Shown here in pieces: positions 35,501 through 45,692 of a stretch of DNA of 45,769 nt. Position numbers and translations under genes: made by a program. Source of the stretch: Bugula neritina (Eukaryota; Bryozoa; Gymnolaemata; Cheilostomatida; Bugulidae); contig CAXIUT010000060.1 in NCBI GenBank assembly GCA_964035545.1, forward strand, positions 1-45,769, in the 5' to 3' direction. The first letter of the stretch is position 1. Each line of letters opens with the position of its first letter. The notes under the pieces were generated by a model. It did no database searches, was not told the origin of the DNA, and saw nothing but the letters and a program-made list of their open reading frames with translations.

Positions 35501-38500
35501 AAAATTAATGAGATAATTAATGATGGATAAACTGATAGATAAGTTAAAATTATTGAAGAATATTTTGATATTTTTGAGATATTTACTTCAAGTGCAATAA
35601 ATCCTGAGACTACAGGTGGAAGTTTTAAAATAGCTTTCGTCAAGGTATATTTATCATCTTATCTGCAGTATCTAACTAAAGGTCTTCACTCAGATACAAT
35701 GAAGAGAATTGATGTTTGTCTTAATCAATAAGGAATGTTTAAAGAACATGCAAGACTTTATCTACTTAAATTGATTAAAAATACTCAAACTCAAGAAGAA
35801 ATCTAAACTAACTTCTTCAAGTGCAATCGATGTGAATGGATTAAAAAAGATTAATAAATAATATTGGACAAAAAAAGATCTTTTAAAGTAGTTAAGTTCT
35901 AATAACCTCAGTAGTTATTCAATGAAATAAAGGCATTTGACAATAGTTCTCGAAGTGGTCTTAAAGAATATGAAAATTTAGTCAAATCAGGATTAAAGAA
36001 TAATCACTCAACATATGAACTACTTACTTATTTTTTAACTCAAATTTACTTTGAACTTGAAGAAAATAAAAGATAAAATCTACTGAAACTTCTTGAAAAG
36101 AATAATCAACTCAAAAAAGTTGAAAATCAACCAATAAGATCTCTATTAGAACTATACTCAAAAGGTTTTCTCAAAAATAATAAGATCAAGTAAAGACAAG
36201 ATTCTTATAGTTTAAAATCAGCATACCTTTACAACTACCTTAATATAATTATTTCATGTAGAGATAAATAGTGTCCTTTAACTTAGATGTTTTTTTCACA
36301 AGGAAAAATACATAAATCTTTAACAAACTACTTAAAAGATAAATTTATCATTGGTAACAATCAAAATCCAGGTATTACAAGACTTTAATTTATCATGAAT
36401 CGCTAAAAATAGAATCATAAAGCTTAGATGTACTTAAAATGTTCAAAGGATTGTGATTTTTATATTCCAGTTGGTGGTAATTTCTATGGTTTCTACGATG
36501 GTTGTGATATTTACAAAAAACTTAAAAAATGCCCTTTCTGCAGCAAATAAATCAATCCTCATAAACTAAAATAAAATATGAAAAACTATATCACAATATC
36601 TGGAGATCAGATTGAAGACTAAATTATATCACTATCTTAGAAAAATATCTCATACTTCAACACTCACAAACTTGAACTAACTGGTTTGTCTAAGTTAGAA
36701 GGAAAAAGAGATCTAGAATAAAAACTTGAAAGAAAAAGATAAATGATTTAAACTCTTAGTTAAGGATTCATTAAAAATAAGTCAATTGTTTCATCATTTT
36801 TACTATAAATCATCGTCTATTTTGTTTATTCTTTCTGTCTTTAAAATTCTTTGATCAGCTCATAGTAATCATAAAAAGCTTTTGGATTTTCTAGTAGTAA
36901 AGCAGTGAATAAATTTTTAGATTTCACTTCATTGCTTGAAGAATAAATAATTCGTATTGAAGGTTTAAACCATGATGAACTATGTTTTTGGAATATTGGT
37001 GTGGGAAAGCATCTATTTGATTTAATATAATCATATTCTAAAGATGCAGCTAAGAGAGACTATCGAGGACTTACTAGTTCAACATAAAGAGATAATTTTG
37101 AACACTTATTCTAACAGTCAATATTCAAGATAGCTAACAATTCGATCTAATGCAAGAAATAGATAATATAAACAAGAAAAGTAGTAGATTTGAATATAAT
37201 ATAAGTCCTTGAAGAAAGTAGTTGTTCTTATTACTGGTAAACTAAATACAGATATCTTCATTTATTCAAAAATATGCAAACAATAGGTAAAATTAATAGA
37301 GATAATCAATAATAGTTCAGTTATTAGTATATGATGAGATATTATGATAATTATATCAGAAATCAACATCCTCTCCTTCACTATATAACTACTATCATTC
37401 AACCAGAATAAACCTATCAAACAAACTACTTTTTATAAAGCCTTAAAACTATTCTAATCTTCCTTTCTAAAATAAAAAAGATGACAAATCTAAAAATAAG
37501 AAGGCATTAGAAGAAAATATCAATAAAAAGCTTTATCAATGAAACAATTATAAATTCTTCTGAAAGATAAAAAACACATTAATAGCTAAAAAACTTTGTT
37601 AAAACCTGGAAAACTTTTATGACTAAAAGTAGAGATATTTTAGATCATTCAGATTATCCATTCATTGTTGATGTTTTAGAGATAAGCTAAACAGATTCAC
37701 TTAATAAATTTATTTTAGTTGAAAAAGATAAAGAATTCAATAACAAAGAGGGATAATATATGACTAATTGTACATAATGTCTAGCTAAAATATATAATCA
37801 AATATGTTTGACTTTAAAAACTATTGTTACCAGAATTAATCCTAACTCTGTGATAGCTACAAATAATTATGATCCTATTGATCCTACTGATCTTAGAGAA
37901 AATAGCAGATTGCTTGAACTTCCATAAATAAATTTAATTAAAGGGATTATTCATAAATATTCTAACTATTCTGTTTAAATGGGCATATCGAACTTTGAAT
38001 TATTTTTCATATAGATATAGAAAACTCTCATTAGCAAATTAAAACCAGTACCTTTGATGAAAGAAAAGAAAAGTTAGTTTAGTTATGCTAAATTTATTGG
38101 AGATAGTAGTCATTTCTTGATATAAATGAAAAAAAATACATAAAATAAAACTCTAAAAGAAATTAATAAGCTAGAAGCAGTAGAAGATTATTTCAAGGGA
38201 TAAAAATTAAGAAAAAACTAAGTCTATCACAAATTTTTGAAAAACTTTCAAAAAAGTTTAGAAATCATCATGGTTTATTACAAAAATATCAAAGTAGAAA
38301 TTGTCCCTAAGAATATTGAAGAATTATTTGAATACTATCACATTCCTCATATCATAACATAACTGAAGTAAGAACCCTTTAAAAAATTACCTCCAACTAT
38401 AATAGTTGATCTCTATGAGTACATTGAATCATTTAACTTTGAAAATATAGATTAAATGCTTTCTGATAACTACAAACAAAGAATGAATCTATAACAGGAG

Positions 38501-38854
38501 AAAAAACTTCACTAAGTCATCGAAATCATGAAGGAAAATAGAGATATTGAAGGTTATCCATCATACAATAGCTTCAAAAAGGCTTTATATCGTTTTGTAT
38601 TTAGAAAAGTTTTGACAGAATCAGGAAGTCTGGAAGAAACTCTCAGGTAGAACCTTTGCTCATTTTCATACTTTTGGGACAAAGAAGCATAGTTTTTGAT
38701 AGAAAAATTCGATAGAAAGTATGGAGAAGTCTTCAAAATAGAAATAAAGCATCTGTATTATGTCTTGCAGAAGATTAAGTGGATTGAAAAAAAATCTGAG
38801 GTCAACCCAAGAGGGTCTGGTTCAAATAAAAAACCCAATAAAAAGTGTTATTGA
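23596..38854 (+). CDS. Giant RNF213/mysterin-like AAA+ E3 ubiquitin ligase (5' end unclear)
   Basis: About 15.3 kb of coding DNA broken by small introns (for example 24282-24300, 19 nt) ends at the TGA at 38852. Human RNF213 is 5207 aa, so the size fits. Landmarks: KKGWQTIKPWWHLIQ (24301); AAA3 P-loop GESGVGKTALIRF (30948) with Walker B WVFFDQFNTT (31122) and CNPYR; AAA4 P-loop GSSKSL (~31911) with FDEIGLAQKS (32131) and GISNDQLDAAKMSR; then SIIYGSAFSNDA ... LLDLPFLNRFEKHFF (32770-33120), as in the metazoan protein. Near 36440-36541 Cys pairs (KCSKDC ... KKCPFC) resemble the RZ-type zinc module used for transfer. Walker B of AAA3 is DQ, not DE. The first in-frame Met after the telomere tract is near 23733. 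1-nt breaks occur in AAA4. Exons were not all resolved. Confidence 0.85.
24282..24300 (+). other. 19-nt intron in the RNF213-like gene
   Basis: It starts GTTCTC and ends TTCTAG. It joins IENIQFF to KKGWQTIKPWW, a conserved region. Confidence 0.65.
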
Positions 38855-38885
38855 TTGTTGAATTGCATATTAATTTATGAAATAT

Positions 38886-39575
38886 TCATTATTTAAAATT
38901 ATATTAATATTTTGATTTATTTGAAAGAATTTTGATCAGAATAATAAATTTATTATCCATATTGTAAAATTTCTTTGTACTTTCTTTCTTCCTTAAGCTT
39001 TTTTTTGAGTAATAATCATTTTTAGCTTATTTAATGTTGAAAAAAAATATCTATTGATCTTTTATCCAAGGTATTTTAGATTGTTTTTCAATAGACTTAA
39101 GTTCTTCCTTTTTTATTGCGGGGTCAAAATTGCCCTGTTGATTAATTTAAGTTCAAAATATCTCAAATTATTTCTTTTGAGTTTTATGTGATCCATTCAT
39201 GGATATTTTTTTTCCGATCATTTTTCAGACGTCAATAATTATTGAGAATGTTTGATTGGGATTTAACCTCTTTTTATTGTTAATGAGAAAGTCATTAGTT
39301 AGTTGACAGATACTAGAGATAACTTCTGATCTTTTCCTTTAGATCAAAATAAATCAAATTTTTTCGATGATGATTTTTTTTATACTCTACTTTCATCGCA
39401 GTTATGAACTTAAAGATCTTTCTTCATAATAAGTTCCATCTATCTAAAATAAGGCTATATCTGTCTTGAGTCTTTGGTCTTTAGAAGAATCAATATGATT
39501 AAAATATTATTAAAGTTTGATTTAATATCGATAAAAATATTTTTTGAAAATTTATATTTAATTATGATCTAACAT
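38886..39575 (-). pseudogene. 230-codon frame with four in-frame TGAs
   Basis: From an ATG at 39575 one frame has coding character (G at codon position 1) for 230 codons to the TGA at 38886, for example KTDIALFQIDGTYYEERS, LTNDFLINNKKRLNPNQ and NFDPAIKKEELKSIEKQ. TGA interrupts it at 39393, 39354, 39225 and 39153. Every other well-resolved gene here uses TGA only as stop. The simplest reading is a decayed gene; alternatives are unseen short introns or sense decoding of TGA. The family is not recognised. It lies 31 bp beyond the RNF213-like stop, on the opposite strand. Confidence 0.5.
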
Positions 39576-39742
39576 ACTTAGTTCTCCTTAATATCTTTCA
39601 CAAAAACATTAAATTTTTAAATTAGATTTTTTTTTTTCGAAATACAGAAAAAAACAACTTAGTAAATGATATCAAGAAATAGATATTATTAATATTGAAC
39701 TAAAATTATAGATGTGATCATTTAACACTCTTTTTAATATTT

Positions 39743-40092
39743 TCAATAGTTATCAATATAGTGTAAAAACACAAATACCCTTACCATTAATACCACAATT
39801 GATTCTCTTCTAATTTTAACTATCAAAAAAGCTTGTACCTGTTAAGAGTAACATTTTTCTACGATTGAGAGCCAACTTATAAATGACAAAATATGATGAT
39901 GATAATATATTGATGATCCAGGAAGAAGATGTATAAATGATCTAGTAAAATATTTATGAATTTATTAAAATATTTAAATAGTTTTGGGCTAAAAAGTAGC
40001 TTAATTACAGGTAGGGTATAAAAACTATTAGTTAGAGAAAAAGAGCAAAAAAAAATAAATGAGAAAATTAACTTGATGACCATTTTAGTCAT
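39743..40092 (-). CDS. Small secreted or membrane protein, 20-nt intron
   Basis: ATG 40092, TGA 39743. With a 20-nt intron at 39989-40008 (GTAATT...TTTTTAG) the product is 109 aa; unspliced, another frame stops at a similar distance, so splicing is inferred. Residues ~5-22 (VIKLIFSFIFFCSFSLTN) form a signal peptide or anchor; the rest includes LPGSSIYYHHHILSF with a His cluster. No family is recognised. It is divergent from the helix-turn-helix gene across 105 bp. Confidence 0.5.
39989..40008 (-). other. 20-nt intron in the small secreted-protein gene
   Basis: On the minus strand it starts GTAATT and ends TTTTTAG; length and borders match the other 20-nt introns. Confidence 0.6.
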
Positions 40093-40197
40093 AGTGTTCT
40101 CTTTGATTTGGTATACATAAATAATATCTATTTATCTAAGAATCTTTAACCGTAAAACTGATATTTAAATTTCTCAGTTATAATCATATAAATTTTA

Positions 40198-40586
40198 ATG
40201 GGAATTTCATCCTCAAAGAAGAGATATTCAAAAATATCGTATATTGTAATTGTTTTTTTATCTAGAAAAGACTAAAACTGATCAAATTGGTCTAAGAAGA
40301 TAGTATTGGAGTTACTAGGGCAGCCAAACAATTAAAGATAAAAATCCCAACTGCTAAAGTGATTTTAAGAAATTATCGAAATAAAGGCAGAGTATATAAG
40401 AAAAAAAAGGATCAAATTCAAGAATCTCCCCATTCAAGATAAGAAGCCCCTCAAAATACGGAACAAAATCCCATAGAAAATCCCAATAGTCCTGTTCAAG
40501 ATTTTTTTGTAGCGAATTAACCTCAATTCTTCTACAACTGGATGTACCCTTCGATGTTCTATTGGAATCCATACACTCATTTGTGA
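40198..40586 (+). CDS. Small homeodomain-like helix-turn-helix protein, 20-nt intron
   Basis: ATG 40198, TGA 40584. Removing 20 nt (40246-40265, GTAATT...TCTAG) gives 122 aa. The centre, LIKLVQEDSIGVTRAAKQL then KIPTAKVILRNYRNKGRVY, has the helix-turn-helix pattern common in ciliate homeodomain-like proteins and transposase N-termini: an acidic helix, an AA.xL helix, then an Ala-Lys recognition helix. A Gln/Pro/Asn tail ends in WMYPSMFYWNPYTHL. A DNA-binding role is inferred; it could be a domesticated transposon-derived factor. The minus-strand open frame at 40354-40602 is a shadow. Confidence 0.75.
40246..40265 (+). other. 20-nt intron in the helix-turn-helix gene
   Basis: It starts GTAATT and ends ATCTAG; without removal the frame meets TGA 6 codons into the next exon. 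Confidence 0.85.
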
Positions 40587-41210
40587 TATTTGTGAGAATC
40601 AAAATAACTTTATTTGAATATTATCACCTTGTTCATGATTAAAACTTTATTTTAAATCATAAATCAATGAAAGACAGTCCAAACATTCTATTTCCAGATC
40701 AAAATACCCAAAAAAGAGTCTCTAAATAGTTAATTAACCTTTTTTTTTTAATGACGTTTCAGCATAGAATATGGATTATATTTAAATATTCTCCATTTAA
40801 AGTCTTTGTTTTGAAATAGGCTTTTTTCTCTAAACTGTAGCTATATTTTTTAGACAGTTTTAGATAAAAAGAAGCTGAAATATTTTCTATTTAAGTTAAG
40901 TCCTTCATGAATAAAAATAAAAATATCATTGATGAGAAAATGTCAAAAAAAAAAGTTAAATAATAATTTTGATACTGAAGCTAGACTATTTACTCATAAT
41001 TATGCCATAATAATCTTATTGGCATAAAGAAGTCTTCTTTATAAGAAAACTAAATTTACTAATATTCTCTCACAAGTTAGATTAAACTATTAATAAATCA
41101 ATCTAATCAAACTGAATTCTTAAAAACTTTGTTTTAACTTTTTTCATCTTAATACAACAGAAAATTATAAAATATCATTATATTTTACTTTCTTCACAAG
41201 TACATAAATA
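40587..41210. other. AT-rich region, no clear gene
   Basis: No frame with convincing coding character on either strand; nothing else was recognised. Confidence 0.5.
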
Positions 41211-41772
41211 TCATTTCTCATAATACTCATCATTTTCATGAGCATATCCTATTAATGGAGCAAAAAATTGAACTGAGTCTTCTTTTTATTCTCTTTTTCA
41301 TAATTATTAAGTTACTATCTTTCACTTATGCACCCTTATATGTTGAAGATCTTGATGTTTTTACTCATTTATTTTATCTTAAATTTTGTATAAATAACCC
41401 TCTAAAAGCATCGAGATATTATTAAAAGTTTAAAGAATGTTGATGTTTGGTGTTTTAGATGAAATAAAAAATAATAGCAAAGTAATTTCTTTCCACTATT
41501 TTATGACTAAAAATAGATGATTTATTCATGGAGTAGAAAATAAAATAAAAAAGGTTAAGGATAAGTTCCATGAGTCTTATGAATGATGACCAAAGCATCT
41601 GATAATAATTTTATCAAAATAATAATTATTCGTATGAATGTTCATCATCATCTAACTTCTTAATATTTTATATAAAAAAATTAATCCTTCATCATTTCAT
41701 CTTTCCTTGAACTAAAACTAAAAACTGATTTTAGACAAGCTAGAAAGCAAAAATATTGGTTAGATATTTTGA
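41211..41772 (-). pseudogene. Degenerate minus-strand coding pieces
   Basis: Several short coding-like stretches occur in different frames: LDDDEHSYEQLLF then TGA then a stretch beginning YYQMLWSSFIRLMELI (41630-41410), and near the end DSVQFFAPLIGYAHENDEYY to the TGA at 41211, joinable through a 23-nt GTAACT...AAAAG segment. They may be 3' exons of the cysteine-rich gene upstream or a separate relic. Two in-frame TGAs and frame changes prevent a gene model. Confidence 0.35.
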
Positions 41773-42839
41773 TCAAAGCACTTGATTGTAAAGAAAATAC
41801 TTCTTTTCATCAACAATAACACTAATTGTCTCACTAACATTATTTATTATCTAGAACTTTAAACTATCGTTCAGATGTTTAGTTGATTTATTAATATCAT
41901 CATTCCTCTTTTTTCCTTCCAGGTCTGATTTACTTTCACTATAATCATCTAAAATATGTTCAATTATATCAATTAAATTATTAAAAAACGGGGGGTTGGG
42001 GTTGGGGTTGGGGTTGGGGTTGGGGGTTGGGGTTGGGGTTGGGGTTGGGGTTGGGTTGGGGGTTGGGGTTGGGAATTTTTATAATTATTTCTCCCAATAA
42101 GTCTTTAATCTTCTATAATTCTCCAAGTTCCAGTCTATATCATCTGTTGTTGTTGATTATAATGCCACTTTCCCATCATAACTTTATCTCCAATAAAATC
42201 TGAAGTATACACCATAGTTCTACGATCTCCATTTTGAAGTTATTTTTCAGGTTAGTAATAATATTTTATCATCCAGAAGAAAGGACCTGCTTCTAATATC
42301 AAAAAAGAACCTTAAGCCCTCCAATAACCTAATTAATCTTCTCCTTTTAATTCAAAATCTAAACTTAAAGATTGAGAATATTTACTTTATATATTTTAAA
42401 CATTACATCTTATTTATTTCATTCCTTTGTTCTCCAAAAATAATTTTTTACCCTCTTTAACTTCATAAATCAACCTCATAAAATTATTTTTCTATCCCTC
42501 AAAAATAATATTAATGGTTGATAAATTCCTCATATTATAGTAATACTATCTGATCTTACTAATTTACTTTTGTTTTTAGTCATTCTCTCCTTATTTTTAA
42601 TCATCTTTACAACAACAGCAGCAAACATTATTTTTCATACAAACATAAAAAGGAATACAAAGAGATGCACAAAGACATGTACAACAAGGATCACATATTT
42701 ATTTGCCAATACAAGTACAAATAGGAACACAAATAGCTTAGCAAATAGGTTTACATATAATCATGCAGAGAAATTAACAGATTGTCTAACACAAACATCT
42801 AAATATAGGCTAGCAGCAGGCTCCAAGAATTCTATCCAT
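41773..42839 (-). CDS. Cysteine-rich protein gene with an internal telomere-type tract
   Basis: The ATG at 42839 opens a frame whose first ~80 residues carry more than 20 Cys (LGACCQPIFRCLCQTICQF, DPCCTCLCASLC, NVCCCCCKDD), suggesting a palmitoylated or membrane-hugging segment. A folded domain follows (FEGQKNNFMRLIYEVKEG, GYWRAQGSFLILEAGPFFW, TSDFIGDKVMMGKWHY), then a Gln-Pro/Pro-Thr run encoded by interstitial tract 2. Beyond the tract a coding stretch (NNLIDIIEHILDDYSESKS ... VDEKKYFLYNQVL) ends with TGA at 41773, but out of frame by 2 nt unless the tract length differs. In the tract's own frame the stop is at 41871. The family is not recognised. It is divergent from gene D across 162 bp; the plus-strand open frame at 42570-42884 is a shadow. 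Confidence 0.55.
41990..42073 (+). repeat. Interstitial telomere-type tract 2 (G4T2)
   Basis: About fourteen TTGGGG-like units on the plus strand with irregular units (GGGGGG, GGGGG, GGG), starting ACGGGGGG and ending TTGGGAATT. Same orientation as tract 1 and as the right telomere. Both flanks are coding on the minus strand. Confidence 0.95.
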
Positions 42840-43001
42840 ATTTCTTTTAATATTAATTTAATATTTTCAAAAATATGTATTTAATATATTGAAATAGAAG
42901 GGTTGTCAACCGTTATGACTTATTATTTAAAATTAATATAAAGCAATATAAAATATAAATAGGATTTATCCTTTTCTATCTAGAAATTTCATAATTTAAA
43001 T

Positions 43002-45632
43002 ATGCTTGTTCTATTTTTTTCAGTCGTTTTCATCCTCACCTCATCCACCCTCCATACCTTTGATGACATCTCCATCTCAATATCAACCATCTCATCAGGC
43101 AACCTCTACTCTAATGCTTCAATTGATACCTGTAAAGAACTCATCGTCAGAAACTCATCTTTATACCATCTCAGTTCTCTCTTCATCTTTCAAAACTGGC
43201 ACAAAGGTGCACTCGCATCAAGCATCAACTCACTCAACGTGTCCTAGAGTGTGCCTTCTGTGAGACCAACCGTCACAACATATGGAATAGATATCAATGG
43301 AAAATCTATTGTTTTCTAAACTGATAGCGTTTACCCAGATGGAGGCTTTTACATCTATTATTTGGATAATAGCTATTCTTTTGACTCAGGTGCTGAGGTT
43401 TACAAATCAAGTATCTCAGATAGAATATTCATAGAATAGTAACTAGTCTATAAATTCTATATCGATGTGGGAAACGGACAATCCCATATCAGAAAAACCA
43501 ATAAAACATCAGGATAAAGTCCATAATATCTCCATCTAGGAATAACCATCATTAATCTAGTCATTTCTCCTAACTATAATTGGGCCATCGGTTGGTCATA
43601 ACTATCTGTCGTTGAAATCTACCTCCTACAACCAAACATCACTCATAGCAACACCTACACTCCCAGCAATACACCATCTAAGAACATTACTAGCACTATT
43701 TCCTTCAGCCAAGATTCATCACTCTTTATTCTCTAAACAGATACTTTCAATCCAGTTCAAGTTATCAGAGTTGACACCCTCTAAGTCATAAATAATATCA
43801 GCATTGAATCAACTATCAACTCAGTACAATTTCTAGATTCAACCAACACGATCATAGTCGCTTTCTGCCCTAACTCAACTATCTTCATCAACCTCACCAA
43901 CAACAAACAGTATATAACACCATATATGTAATCGAATATTGCCCTAGCAGATCAGCAAAATAACATATTCACATGTTATAACAACAAAATCTCCCAACAA
44001 TCAGTTATCTTGAAAAACATCGATTAATAAATCGATCAAAGCGAATTCTACAAAGTTCTAACTCTCAATGAAAAATAATAAAAAGTTGTAACAGCCATGG
44101 ATCACACTTTAGACATCACAACCGATACATCAAGCATAATATCCACCTTCACAACTACCCTTCCTCTGACGATATACTTTTTAGGATTTCTCAACTACTT
44201 CACCATGTGCAGCCTCTATGTACTACTTAACTTTCCCATCCCGAAACCTGTATACGACTACCTGTCAACTGCCTACCACGGCATCAACAGCAACATCTTT
44301 AGCATCTTTGGAATAGAAATCACCATTGAACCCATAGGCGACTAAAAAGTCAATAATAATAGAGCTCTCTTTTTTGATGTCACGTCAGATATTATTCCCA
44401 GTCATCTCACTGGCTTTATCTTCCTCATCTGCAATATAATCGTCATTATCCTTATCCAACTCTTCTGCTCTTTCCTAGCAAGAAAAAATGCACTCAAAAA
44501 GTTTGTAAATAAGTAAAAATGGAACTTTGTCTATGGCTACATCATAAATCTAATGATTCCCTTTACACTTCCTTGGACATTTATGATGATGCAAGGTGGA
44601 GTCAGAAATATAGGAAGTAAGCTAAGTTTACTCACATATATTTTGATATACTTTGTGGCTCTTGTTTTTCCAATATATTATTTTTTTGATTTGATTCAAG
44701 GAAGATAGACTGAATTACTTAAGAAAAGAAAATTCAATAAAATTGAAGAAGAAAATAAGAAGATGTTAGAAATAAAGAAAAAATCATAAATTTTGAATAA
44801 AAAGTGTATATTTGAAGAAAGTGTTCATGAGTATGAGTTAAGACCTTCTGAAATATAAGAAAAACCAAAGAAAATCAAAAGTAATAATAAAAGTATAAAA
44901 TGGTTAGATTTATAAAAGAAATCAGAACAATAAGAAAGATAAAAATCAATTATATCAAATCAAAGAGATACTATTCTCAAAAAATCAAATAAAAAAATAT
45001 AAAACCAACCAAAAACATCAGAATAAATCAAATATCCACCTCTCACCTTCAGCTAACTTATCACATTTTAAATACTTGAAGAATGGTATCTGTGCCAATC
45101 TAACTTTGTCTATCCGTTTCTTGTCCTCCTATCCAACCCAATCTACTTCCTAGTCATGATCTTGTTCTACTCATTCATCGGAGTCTTCATCGCCTTCAAA
45201 AAACAAAAACAAAGAGTCAACAGCTTTATCTTAGCACTCTACCCCTTCTTCTTTCATATCTGCTTCATGATATTCTACTGGTCATCTTCAATGGACATTT
45301 TAGTAATAACTTCTATCATCAGCATGGCGATCTATCTTTTAGGTTCAATTCATCACTGTCTAACAATGATATACTAGATAGTAGCATTTTTTTACAATCA
45401 GATAAAGAACAATTGTCAAAAAAATATAATAGGCTTTAAAAATATGTTTTCAAATAAAGTATCACCTTCTGACGAAGAACCAAATCAAGTTAGTGTAAAA
45501 GATTGTATAATATCCCATGAACAATCAAAGAAAGGATCAACAAAAAAGGTACGTCTTTCAAATTCATTCAAAGACATTAAATAGATATAATTTCCATCAT
45601 TTTCTCATCGTCATCCACCAAAACAATAATGA
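43002..45632 (+). CDS. Subtelomeric multi-pass membrane protein family, member D (intact)
   Basis: 877 codons (876 aa) in one frame from the ATG at 43002 to the TGA at 45630. Signal peptide MLVLFFSVVFILTSSTLHT; ectodomain to ~residue 380 with DTCKELIVRNSS and beta-rich repeats (VQFLDSTNTIIVAF, STIFINLTNNKQY). Membrane segments near 386-411 (PLTIYFLGFLNYFTMC), 470-492, 506-530 (WNFVYGYIINLMIPFTLPW) and 543-566; a Lys/Gln-rich loop of ~130 residues; then EEWYLCQSNFVYPFL and three or four more segments, ending in a Ser/Lys tail. G+C is higher and C-rich compared with the left-arm members. Function unknown. The stop is ~60 bp from the right telomere. Confidence 0.92.
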
Positions 45633-45692
45633 TTACACTATCATATATTATAATATCAAAATATAAATAATTGAATGAGTATGATAGTTAAT

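Noticed and set aside
41990-42073. CRISPR-like or phage repeat array
   Set aside because: The units are contiguous 6-nt telomeric repeats with no spacers.
42570-42884. Plus-strand Thr/Asn-rich 104-residue frame
   Set aside because: Its complement is the Cys-rich N-terminus of the minus-strand gene, which continues in the same frame into a folded domain.
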